A stretch of 8,878 bases of DNA from Acidimicrobiia bacterium. Its GTDB lineage: Bacteria > Actinomycetota > Acidimicrobiia > Acidimicrobiales > Bin134. The DNA lies in assembly GCA_009843565.1 (NCBI GenBank), contig VYDF01000165.1:1-8878 (forward strand), read 5' to 3'. Of the stretch, positions 1 through 7,024 are shown piece by piece (position 1 is the first letter of the stretch; each line of letters begins with the position of its first letter). A program made the position numbers and the translations under genes. The notes under the pieces are model-generated. The model worked only from the letters and a program-made list of their open reading frames with translations, searched no databases and was not told the origin of the DNA.

Positions 1-429
1 GCTCTCTACAACTCCACCGGCGGACGCAACTGGTCCAACAGAGCCAATTGGAACACCCAGGAGCCCGTGGACACCTGGTACGGCATCCACACCGACCTCG
101 ATACCGGAGTGCCGAACTCCGCCCTCGTGCTCTCCAACAACAATCTGACCGGATCCATCCCACCGGAAATCGGCAACCTCACCCAACTCAGCGAACTCTG
201 GCTCTACGGCAACAGACTCACCGGAACCATCCCCGAAGAAGTCGGAAACCTCAACCAGCTCACGGTCCTCAACCTCGGCGACAACAACTTTTCCGGGCCG
301 ATCCCAAATTCCCTGTCGGCTCTCACCAACCTCGAGCACTTCTACGTCGAAGGCAGATACCTGTGCCTACCTCCTGAATTGCGGGCTTGGCACAATGCAA
401 TTCCCAACCGAGGCGCCATCCCACCCTGC
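1..429 (+). repeat. LRR module 1 (partial)
   Basis: This is the first visible module. It starts inside the N-terminal cap (ALYNSTGGRNW), carries three LRRs and ends at the Cys codon 427-429 of the C-terminal cap. Part of its N-cap is lost to the window edge, so more modules may exist upstream. Confidence 0.75.
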
Positions 430-3105
430 GCCACACCGGAACTCCGACAAGCCCTCATCGCCCTTTACAACGCCACCGGCGGCCCCAATTGGACCAGGAA
501 CACCAACTGGAACACCAATAGGCCTGTCCACACCTGGCACGGCATCCGCCCCAACGCCCTCACCGGGGAGCCCTTCTCTGTTCTCTTCCTCCCCAACAAC
601 AACCTCACCGGAACCATCCCCGAAGAAATCGGCAACCTCACCCAGCTCAGCGAACTCTGGTTCAATAGCAATAACCTCACCGGACCCCTTCCCCCAGAAA
701 TCGGGAACCTCACGGGCCTCGCGGTGCTCAATCTCGACGACAACGACTTCTCCGGACCGATTCCGAATTCGTTCTCTGCACTCAACACACTTGCTCATCT
801 CTACATTGGAGGCGCAGATGTCTGCCGGCCTGCCGCGCTAAACGAATGGCACCTTGCCATCCCCGCCACAAACAAGACTCAAGTCTGCCTCAACCCTGAG
901 GTACGCCCCGAGTTCCGACAGTTTCTTGTGGACTTCTATAATGCCACAGGAGGACCACGCTGGAATACCAATACCAATTGGAACACCGACGAACCAATTC
1001 ATACTTGGCACGGAATCCATCCTGACGATGAAGGCAAGCCTACCGTTCTGAGGCTCAGGAACAACAATCTGACTGGGACGATCCCTCCAGAAATCGGCAA
1101 TCTTACGGAGATCACTGAACTCAACCTTACCGCCAATAGGCTGACTGGTTCTATCCCTTCAGAAATTGCCAACCTTACAGAATTGGCCAGACTCTCGCTC
1201 GACAACAACAGCCTGAATGGAACCATACCTCCAGAAATCGGTAACCTCACAGAACTTGCTCTTCTCCATTTGGACAACAATACTTTGACTGGAACAATTC
1301 CTTCAGAAATCGGCAACCTAACTGAACTCGTCGTCCTTAATCTACACAACAACAATCTAGAGGGACCTATACCGATTGAAATAGCGAGCCTCACCAACAT
1401 AAAGGTCATCACCGTATACAACAACAACTTTTCTGGTCCGATACCACGCTTCGTCGCTGCTCTTCCCAATCTCATAAACTTTTCTGCTTGGGACAATACG
1501 CTATGTGTTCCCTCAGGACTTCTTGAATGGTATGACACGGTTATTTCAACATTCAAAATCCCTTCCTGTGATATCCTCCGAGCTCGGGATGCTCTTGTCT
1601 CACTCTATAGGACTACTGATGGCCCAAACTGGGCAGACAATGCCAATTGGAACACCGATACACGCCTCTCTTATTGGCACGGCGTATCCGGAGCTATAGA
1701 TTTCTTTTACCCCGGCAATAATGTAGTCGTAGGACTCTATCTCGACAATAACGACCTCTCCGGAACCATCCCACCCCAAATTGAAGGCCTCATCAACCTA
1801 GCCAGACTCCGGCTTAACAACAACAACCTTGCGGGAACCATCCCACCCCAAATCGGCAATCTCACCCGACTAACAGAGCTCCGGCTCAACAACAACAGCC
1901 TGACCGGGCCGATACCGCTCTCCTTCGCAGCTCTCACGGCACTTGAGTATTTCTACGCCGGGGGCAACGATGTATGCCTGCCCCCAAAATTATGGGATTG
2001 GCACAACGCAATACCGAACCGTGACGCCCTCCCACTCTGCACCCCTCCCGAGTTCCGACAGGCTCTCATCTTTCTGTATGACGCCACCTTCGGCCCCAAC
2101 TGGACCAACAACACTAACTGGAACACCGACAGTCCAATCGATGCCTGGCACGGTATCCGCCCTGACGCCCGTAACGGGCAGCCACTCGCCGTGCTCTTAC
2201 TTCCCGACAACAACCTGACCGGGACCATCCCCAAAGAACTGGGCAACCTCACCCAACTCACGACACTGGGCCTCGAGAACAACGGTTTGACAGGCACCAT
2301 TCCCGCCGAACTCGGCAACCTCACACAACTCACCTGGCTCGGGCTGCACAACAACCGTCTCACCGGGCCGATACCGCTCTCCTTCGCGGCCCTAACCGAA
2401 CTTGAGAACTTCCACATCGAAGGCAACGACGTGTGCCTGCCCGCTGAATTGCGGGATTGGCACAACGCAATCCCCAACCGTGACGCCCTCCCTCTCTGCA
2501 CTCTTCAACAGTTCCGCCAAGCCCTCATCGCCCTGTACACCGCGACTGGCGGCCTCAGCTGGACCAACAGCACCAACTGGAACACCGACAGGCCAATTGA
2601 TGCCTGGTACGGCATCCGCCCTGACGCCCGCACCAGGGAGCCACTCTCCGTTCTCTCGCTCTCCGACAACAACTTGACCGGACCCATCCCACCCCAAATC
2701 GGCCAACTCGCCCAACTCACCAGCTTTGGGCTCTACAACAACAACCTGACCGGATCTATCCCACCTCAAATCGGAGAACTCACCCAACTCACCTATCTCG
2801 GGCTCTTCAACAACAAATTGACCGGACCGATCCCCAAAGAACTCGGCAATCTCACCCAACTCACGACACTGGGCCTCGAGAACAACGGTTTGACAGGCAC
2901 CATTCCCGCCGAACTCGGCAACCTCACACAACTCACCTGGCTCGGGCTGCACAACAACCGTCTCACCGGGCCGATACCGCTCTCCTTCGCGGCCCTAACC
3001 GAACTTGAAAACTTTCACACCGGAGGCAACGACGTGTGCCTGCCTCCAGAGCTACGGGATTGGCACAACGCAATCCCCAACAAGTCCTCTCTCCCCTCTT
3101 GCTGA
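1..3105 (+). CDS. Plant-type leucine-rich-repeat multimodule protein, 5' partial
   Basis: The reading frame is open from the first base and ends at TGA 3103-3105, so at least 1034 residues are present and the true start and any signal peptide lie upstream. The protein is a string of six modules. Each begins with a cap of the form FRQALIALYNATGGPNW...NWNT...WHGI, continues with 24-residue LRRs of the plant-specific class (LxxNNLTGTIPxEIGNLTxL) and closes with a cap like GNDVCLPPELRDWHNAIPN...LC. LRR counts per module are about 3, 3, 6, 3, 3 and 5. The cap Trp and Cys residues and the lack of any membrane segment fit an extracellular or surface protein; LRR arrays of this type usually bind proteins or glycans, but the ligand cannot be told. 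No sorting signal or anchor follows the last cap. Function is inferred from fold only. It converges on the minus-strand binding-protein gene. Confidence 0.9.
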   Translation, partial: ALYNSTGGRNWSNRANWNTQEPVDTWYGIHTDLDTGVPNSALVLSNNNLTGSIPPEIGNLTQLSELWLYGNRLTGTIPEEVGNLNQLTVLNLGDNNFSGPIPNSLSALTNLEHFYVEGRYLCLPPELRAWHNAIPNRGAIPPCATPELRQALIALYNATGGPNWTRNTNWNTNRPVHTWHGIRPNALTGEPFSVLFLPNNNLTGTIPEEIGNLTQLSELWFNSNNLTGPLPPEIGNLTGLAVLNLDDNDFSGPIPNSFSALNTLAHLYIGGADVCRPAALNEWHLAIPATNKTQVCLNPEVRPEFRQFLVDFYNATGGPRWNTNTNWNTDEPIHTWHGIHPDDEGKPTVLRLRNNNLTGTIPPEIGNLTEITELNLTANRLTGSIPSEIANLTELARLSLDNNSLNGTIPPEIGNLTELALLHLDNNTLTGTIPSEIGNLTELVVLNLHNNNLEGPIPIEIASLTNIKVITVYNNNFSGPIPRFVAALPNLINFSAWDNTLCVPSGLLEWYDTVISTFKIPSCDILRARDALVSLYRTTDGPNWADNANWNTDTRLSYWHGVSGAIDFFYPGNNVVVGLYLDNNDLSGTIPPQIEGLINLARLRLNNNNLAGTIPPQIGNLTRLTELRLNNNSLTGPIPLSFAALTALEYFYAGGNDVCLPPKLWDWHNAIPNRDALPLCTPPEFRQALIFLYDATFGPNWTNNTNWNTDSPIDAWHGIRPDARNGQPLAVLLLPDNNLTGTIPKELGNLTQLTTLGLENNGLTGTIPAELGNLTQLTWLGLHNNRLTGPIPLSFAALTELENFHIEGNDVCLPAELRDWHNAIPNRDALPLCTLQQFRQALIALYTATGGLSWTNSTNWNTDRPIDAWYGIRPDARTREPLSVLSLSDNNLTGPIPPQIGQLAQLTSFGLYNNNLTGSIPPQIGELTQLTYLGLFNNKLTGPIPKELGNLTQLTTLGLENNGLTGTIPAELGNLTQLTWLGLHNNRLTGPIPLSFAALTELENFHTGGNDVCLPPELRDWHNAIPNKSSLPSC
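439..888 (+). repeat. LRR module 2
   Basis: This complete 450-bp module runs from the cap motif ELRQALIALYNATGG through three LRRs to a closing Cys codon at 886-888. The closing cap differs from the others (VCRPAALNEWHLAIP). Confidence 0.75.
910..1569 (+). repeat. LRR module 3, expanded and lower GC
   Basis: This 660-bp module has about six LRRs instead of three. Single 60-base lines counted by hand give about 45-48% GC (1141-1200 and 1381-1440), against 60% in a counted line of module 5 (2221-2280). Its LRRs use Glu-rich variants (NLTEL) rather than the NLTQL of modules 5 and 6. It ends at the Cys codon 1567-1569. Confidence 0.75.
1579..2040 (+). repeat. LRR module 4
   Basis: This 462-bp module starts with a divergent cap (RARDALVSLYRTTDGPNW) and lacks the usual WHGIRPD linker, having WHGVSGAIDF instead. 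It carries three LRRs and ends at Cys codon 2038-2040. Confidence 0.75.
2050..2499 (+). repeat. LRR module 5
   Basis: This 450-bp module has three LRRs, from EFRQALIFLYDATFGPNW to Cys codon 2497-2499. Its second and third LRRs and the start of its C-cap are copied almost exactly in module 6. Confidence 0.75.
2248..2405 (+). repeat. 158-bp exact direct repeat, copy A
   Basis: This stretch in LRR module 5 is identical base for base to 2851-3008. The copies are offset by 603 bp, a multiple of three, so the frame is kept. Similarity continues past both ends with scattered differences. Confidence 0.93.
2509..3102 (+). repeat. LRR module 6 (terminal)
   Basis: This 594-bp module has five LRRs. It is 144 bp longer than module 5, exactly two 72-bp LRR units. 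Its last Cys codon (3100-3102) is the final residue of the protein. Confidence 0.75.
2851..3008 (+). repeat. 158-bp exact direct repeat, copy B
   Basis: This is the second copy, in LRR module 6. The first mismatch downstream is G at 2406 against A at 3009. Third codon positions are also identical, which points to recent duplication or gene conversion rather than protein-level selection. Confidence 0.93.
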
Positions 3106-3127
3106 CAGACACGAGCACCGTCCATCA

Positions 3128-3147
3128 AGGGGTAGTCTTTCGCCCCT
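3128..3147. terminator. Weak hairpin in the convergent gap
   Basis: AGGGG at 3128-3132 can pair with CCCCT at 3143-3147 around a 10-base loop, followed by CTTCT. It lies 22 bp past the LRR stop codon. The stem is short and the T tract poor, so this is only a possible terminator. Confidence 0.2.
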
Positions 3148-3150
3148 CTT

Positions 3151-3282
3151 CTACCGTCCGGGTGCCACGATGAGTCCAAGATGAGAGGCGGCGGCAATGA
3201 GTTGCTGGTCGCCGTTAGCGAAAATTGTGTCCGCGTCGGCAACTGCCTGCGCGGCAGCCAAGTGAACGGCGTCGTAGCCGCG
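3151..3282 (-). pseudogene. Relic of a VapC-type PIN-domain toxin (C-terminal end)
   Basis: On the minus strand 43 codons from 3282 to 3154, followed by TAG 3153-3151, encode a recognisable PIN-domain C-terminus. RGYDAVHLAAAQAVADAD matches the VapC motif around the third conserved acidic residue, and NGDQQLIAAASHLGL matches the last acidic motif plus final helix. In VapC ribonucleases these Asp residues bind the metal that cuts RNA. There is no start codon, the frame is closed immediately upstream by TAG 3285-3283 where the family usually has Leu, and the N-terminal two thirds are absent, replaced by the end of the binding-protein gene. No VapB antitoxin is visible. It is therefore a dead fragment left by a rearrangement. 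The identification rests on motif recognition. Confidence 0.7.
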
Positions 3283-3310
3283 CTAGGCGACCCCCCACCA
3301 CCGAACTTCT

Positions 3311-5293
3311 CTAGCCCCGAGCAGTAAAGGCCAGAAGCAGCAGACCAGTCACAGACATGAACACGCCAGACACCTCATCAGCCCAGTAGTAGCCGGCTTC
3401 CGGCTTGTCCATGATGATGACCGGTACTTCTTCGGCAAACTTCCGCTGGAAGCGGCTGTAGCCCTCGTACCTTTCCTCGAATGTGAGCCCTCGGCGGCCT
3501 TGGGTGAGTCCCTGATCGAATTCAGGGAAGCAGGATTTCGACCAATTGCGGATCGAAACGATGTTTCCGCAATTCCCATCGGATGGAGAATCACCAAAAT
3601 AGACCTCGTACATTTCGTCGGGGTCATCCACCGGGAGCGCCCACGGATTGGCCACCGCATCGCCAGAGAACACCGCAGTAACCAGCTCTCCGACATCGAC
3701 GCAGTTGGCGGTGGCCTTGATGCCCACCGCATTCCACATGGCCACCAGAGTCCCTGTTATGAGTACGTTCTCCGGCCCCGTGGTGCAAAGGGTCTCGAAC
3801 TCCAGCGGTCCGCCCAACTCGGCCTCGCACTGCCGAAGGGCCGCCGCCGCTGCGAATGGGTCGTAATCGGGCAGCGCGGCACCAGGATCGTGCCACGGGG
3901 AGCCCGGCGCCATGAGAGATCGCTCATATGTCCTGGTGCCGTCATACACAATGTCGTTCACAGTGTCGTAGTCAATGGCGTGGGCCGCGGCCACTCGACA
4001 CGCCCGGATGTTGAACGGCTCCTTGCTGCCATTGAGCATCCAGGACCCACCGTGATTGTCAACCCGGGTAGCAGTGTTGATGCCCCTCTGCTTGGCGTCT
4101 TGGAGGTTGACCGGATGTCGGTCGTAGGCGATATCGAGATCTCCCACCCGAAAGGCGTTATACCGCTGGATCGGGTCGATAATCGGCATAAAGACCACCT
4201 TGTCCAAGTATGGGCAGCCCCCTCGGAAATATCCGGGGTTTCGCACCAATACCGCCCGATTGTCCCGCTCCCAGGACTCGAACATGAACGGGCCTGCCCC
4301 AACGCCAACCGGCCTTGAATTGATCCTGTCGTTGAGGCCGGTCTGGAAATCTTGCCCACCTTGATAGGCAGTGGGCGACATCATCCATGCCAAATGGTGC
4401 GCGAAGATCTGCGGGAATGTGGCATTCACACTGTATGAGGTCAGCTCCACGGTCAGATCATCGACCTTGTTGACAGCTGCAATTCGGTCCGCTGCATATC
4501 GGGACTCGGATCCGACTTCAGATCGCTGGTGGTGCTCCACGTTCCAAATGAATGCATCAGCATCCAGCGGCGTGCCATCGGTGAAGTTGATGCCCTCCCG
4601 CAACTTCAGGGTGTACACCCGATTGTCATCGGTTGCAATGCTCTCGGCCAGGCCGGGTACTAGCTGGCCAGTGGTCTGGTCCAGATAGAAGAGCGCGTCA
4701 TATAACGCGGTCAACTGGGTACCTCCCAGTGGGGCACTGCCATGGTTGAGGGTGGGATCCCATCCAAAAGTCTCGCCGAACATGCCGATGGTCAGCGTGC
4801 CGCCTCGGGGTCGGCCGTCGTTGCACTCGGTGGTGATGATGGCGCCATTCAGGTGCCCGGTGCTGCCGGTGGGAACCGACCTCTCAGCTTCTTCCGGCGG
4901 CTCCCCGTCGTCGACCCGACAGCCGTCGGGCACGATTTCGGTATCCACGTTGAACAGGCAGCGGTAGGTGTTGAGCAACGACTCCTGGGCCGCGACAAGC
5001 CGGTCGCGGACTTCGACCTCAGAGGCGGTGGGCACACCCACGAATTCATCAGGCTGGATAGGGCCCCCAGCTGGCTGTCCGTCAACGCATCCACCAGGAA
5101 CCACCCCGACGTCGATGTTGAACAAACAGCGATAGGTGTTCAGCAGCGACTCTTGAGCCGCCACCAGGCCATTGCGGAAATTGATCTCTTCCAGAACAGT
5201 CGTTTCTTGAGCCGCCGCCCCGTTCGAGGCCGGAGCCGCCAACCCGGCAAGAAGAAGTACCGCCACCAACAATCCAACCAGTCTCAACCTCAT
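3311..5293 (-). CDS. Family 5 (peptide/DppA-type) ABC substrate-binding protein with N-terminal double repeat
   Basis: This 660-residue secreted protein is an SBP_bac_5 solute receptor of the kind that hands di/oligopeptides, nickel or similar solutes to an ABC importer. Residues 1-28 form a signal peptide with a likely cut after AAA28. Residues 33-125 hold two 56-residue-spaced repeats with Cys at 56, 69, 112 and 125. An acidic/Gly-Ser linker follows, and the binding core runs from about 163 (RGGTLTIGM) to the end, with the family hallmark YTLKLREGINFTDGTPLDAD. No lipobox Cys is seen, so membrane attachment is unexplained. The ATG at 5293 follows the upstream stop by 7 bp, with GGGAG as ribosome site, so translation is probably coupled. 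The C-terminus ends in a hydrophobic stretch (FMSVTGLLLLAF), which is slightly unusual. The ligand is unknown. No permease or ATPase gene is adjacent. Confidence 0.9.
   Translation of the reverse strand: MRLRLVGLLVAVLLLAGLAAPASNGAAAQETTVLEEINFRNGLVAAQESLLNTYRCLFNIDVGVVPGGCVDGQPAGGPIQPDEFVGVPTASEVEVRDRLVAAQESLLNTYRCLFNVDTEIVPDGCRVDDGEPPEEAERSVPTGSTGHLNGAIITTECNDGRPRGGTLTIGMFGETFGWDPTLNHGSAPLGGTQLTALYDALFYLDQTTGQLVPGLAESIATDDNRVYTLKLREGINFTDGTPLDADAFIWNVEHHQRSEVGSESRYAADRIAAVNKVDDLTVELTSYSVNATFPQIFAHHLAWMMSPTAYQGGQDFQTGLNDRINSRPVGVGAGPFMFESWERDNRAVLVRNPGYFRGGCPYLDKVVFMPIIDPIQRYNAFRVGDLDIAYDRHPVNLQDAKQRGINTATRVDNHGGSWMLNGSKEPFNIRACRVAAAHAIDYDTVNDIVYDGTRTYERSLMAPGSPWHDPGAALPDYDPFAAAAALRQCEAELGGPLEFETLCTTGPENVLITGTLVAMWNAVGIKATANCVDVGELVTAVFSGDAVANPWALPVDDPDEMYEVYFGDSPSDGNCGNIVSIRNWSKSCFPEFDQGLTQGRRGLTFEERYEGYSRFQRKFAEEVPVIIMDKPEAGYYWADEVSGVFMSVTGLLLLAFTARG
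4919..5197 (-). repeat. Tandem 56-residue N-terminal repeats of the family 5 binding protein
   Basis: Residues 33-69 and 89-125 are two copies of a motif built as an amphipathic helix (RDxLhAAQESLLNTYRCLF) followed by a short loop ending in Cys (hDxxhVPxGC). Each copy has a Cys pair 13 residues apart, probably a disulfide outside the cell. The linker between copies contains DEFVGVPTA. The same arrangement occurs in the upstream gene at identical residue numbers. I do not recognise it as a named domain. Confidence 0.88.
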
Positions 5294-5303
5294 CGTCTCC
5301 CTA
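5294..5303 (-). promoter_or_regulatory. Ribosome binding site fused to the upstream stop codon
   Basis: Read on the minus strand the junction is TAGGGAGACGATG. The stop of the LivK-type gene (TAG, 5303-5301) directly joins a GGGAG ribosome site placed 3 bases before the ATG at 5293. This fixes the start of the downstream gene and suggests that ribosomes finishing the first receptor start the second. Confidence 0.6.
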
Positions 5304-7001
5304 GCCCTTGAACTCCTGTGCCCAGTCCCGGGTTAGGGCAACCAGGTTGTTGGGGTTGCAGTCCAGCGTGCCTTTGGCTTCGGGGTACACACGTTTAAAT
5401 GCGCGGTCTTGCACCTGCAGCATCACGAAGCAAGGCCTTGCCTTCTCCGTGCTCGTAAAGTCGGCCGGACCCCACCAACCATTCACATCGAACGAGTTCA
5501 GACTACGGACGCGATCCAGCACGGCTTGACGGGTAAGGGCGTTGAGACCGCCTTCAGCCACAACGTCATTGACGATTTGCTCGAACAGCACGCCAGCAGC
5601 CCAGGAACCTGCGGCCCAGGCTGGTGGGAAGGGGTCATCGATCGCGGCCATGAAATCAGCCAATTCTTGGTTTTGGGCGGCCTCCTCAAATGGCAGGAAC
5701 GGCAGCCAGACATAGGTGCCCTCAATCTCAGCGCCCGCTTCCAGGAAAGCGGAGGTGTAACAGGCCTGGGAGCACATCCAGATCACGTTGTCAGAGTTCA
5801 AGCCGAGGGCGTCAGCCTCGCTACGCCACTTGATCATTGACTGGTCATCGGAGCCGGTGTAGGCGAAGTTCGAGTTGGCCTCCCGCATGGTCTGGAGGAA
5901 AGCGCCGTATTCCGCTTGGGTAGTGAAACCGCTCACCCAGGGTTCGGCGTCTATTACCACACCAATTTCTTGGAAGGACCGGATCTGGGGCATGGTCGAC
6001 ATGATGGTGGAAGGCAGATCTCCCGGTATGAGGTACACACCATGGAGATCGGGCTGCACATTCTTGAGAATCCACCAAACAGGGCCCACCTGGCTCTGAG
6101 CGGTCCGGGGACCATGCCCTGAATAAGGGCACCCGACACTCGGACGGCTGATGGCAAACGTTATCTTCGAGCACTGGTGGGGAGGCTCGGTCGCGGTAAA
6201 GGCGAAGTCGGGCACCCCGACCTCATTGCCCCTGGCATCAGGACAAGTTTGCAAGTCGGTGGAGTCCAGAACGAACAACGCTGTCGTTCCAACGAGAGCC
6301 AAGGCATTCTCACAAGCAGCCAAGAACCCGTTAGTGGTTTCGGTGGGATTGAGCTGCGAGTCGTGTTCGAGAACCTCAATCCGGCGACAGGCCAAGCCGC
6401 CCTCAGAATTCAGCTTGCCCGCCCAGGCTTTGACGGCATCGATAGATCCCTGGAACCGGCCGGGCGACAGTGGACTTCCCACATCGGCCATGACCAACAC
6501 CGTGATGGTGTCATCGGTTATTCCGATGTCAGTGCTTACCAGCCTCAGGCCTCGACACTTCTCATCATCGAAGACAAAAGGCGGTTCCTCAACGACCTCG
6601 GGGACGTCTGCCGGCTTACCGTCGACACAACCGCCAGGTACAAGTTGAGCGTCGATACCGAATCGGCACCGGTAGGCGTTTAGCAGTAGCTCCTGGGCCG
6701 CAATCAGCTTGTCGCGCACCACCACTTCCTCTGCGGTGGGTACTCCATGGAATTCTCCCGGAGCAACTGGTCCCTCGGCAGGATTGCCATGAACGCAGCC
6801 GCCAGAGACCGCATGAGTATCGATGTCGTACAAGCAGCGGTAGGTGTTTAACAGCGACTCTTGAGCTACGACCAACTTGTCCCGCACCGCAATTTCCTCA
6901 AGGATGGCCGAAGATTGGGCCGATGCCACGCTCGAAGCCGGAGCCACAACACCAACAAACAGCGCTGCCAGCAGCAAGACGCCGACCAGCCTGAACTTCA
7001 C
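5301..7001 (-). CDS. LivK-type (Peripla_BP_6) ABC substrate-binding protein with N-terminal double repeat
   Basis: This 566-residue secreted receptor is of the branched-chain amino acid/amide class. The frame is open much further upstream (to 7523), but GTG at 7001 is chosen because translation from there gives VKFRLVGVLLLAALFVG, which aligns residue for residue with the ATG start of the downstream receptor. The signal peptide spans 1-28 (cut after ASA), the two Cys-paired repeats span 33-125, and an acidic linker leads to the type I periplasmic binding core from about residue 158 (ITDDTITVLVMADVG). Within it LNSEGGLACRRIEVLEHDSQ is the familiar 'N..GG..G..i.l...D' region of LivK-like proteins. 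The core carries several Cys. The only good ribosome site, AAGAGGG, is about 19 bases from the GTG, which is long. It lies 23 bp after an SDR gene and 7 bp before a family 5 receptor. The ligand is unknown. Confidence 0.88.
   Translation of the reverse strand: MKFRLVGVLLLAALFVGVVAPASSVASAQSSAILEEIAVRDKLVVAQESLLNTYRCLYDIDTHAVSGGCVHGNPAEGPVAPGEFHGVPTAEEVVVRDKLIAAQELLLNAYRCRFGIDAQLVPGGCVDGKPADVPEVVEEPPFVFDDEKCRGLRLVSTDIGITDDTITVLVMADVGSPLSPGRFQGSIDAVKAWAGKLNSEGGLACRRIEVLEHDSQLNPTETTNGFLAACENALALVGTTALFVLDSTDLQTCPDARGNEVGVPDFAFTATEPPHQCSKITFAISRPSVGCPYSGHGPRTAQSQVGPVWWILKNVQPDLHGVYLIPGDLPSTIMSTMPQIRSFQEIGVVIDAEPWVSGFTTQAEYGAFLQTMREANSNFAYTGSDDQSMIKWRSEADALGLNSDNVIWMCSQACYTSAFLEAGAEIEGTYVWLPFLPFEEAAQNQELADFMAAIDDPFPPAWAAGSWAAGVLFEQIVNDVVAEGGLNALTRQAVLDRVRSLNSFDVNGWWGPADFTSTEKARPCFVMLQVQDRAFKRVYPEAKGTLDCNPNNLVALTRDWAQEFKG
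6627..6905 (-). repeat. Tandem 56-residue N-terminal repeats of the LivK-type binding protein
   Basis: Residues 33-69 and 89-125 repeat the unit RDKLhhAQExLLNxYRCxF...ID...VxGGC with a period of 56 residues (Arg40/Arg96, Cys56/Cys112, Cys69/Cys125). The positions are the same, without gaps, as in the family 5 receptor downstream. The linker again contains a PGEFHGVPTA-type sequence, so the whole block including the linker was inherited or swapped as one piece. Confidence 0.88.
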
Positions 7002-7024
7002 GGACAGAACGATAGTAGGCCCTC

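Noticed and set aside
2392..2952. Long minus-strand frames opposite the LRR gene (also 999-1556 and 1953-2501)
   Set aside because: Their repeats simply mirror the LRR codons on the other strand; no independent domain or start signal is seen.
1..3105. Many NLT/NNT sequons in the LRR protein as possible N-glycosylation sites
   Set aside because: They follow from the LRR consensus itself (GNLTxL, NNLTG) and say nothing about glycosylation in a bacterium.
3311..3370. Hydrophobic C-terminal tail of the family 5 receptor as a membrane anchor
   Set aside because: The stretch is only about 12 residues, too short for a convincing transmembrane segment, and lacks a charged sorting motif.
3500..4318. 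Plus-strand frame opposite the family 5 receptor (also 4742-5311)
   Set aside because: They are antisense to a clear SBP_bac_5 gene and show no recognisable motif; they are typical of high-GC DNA.
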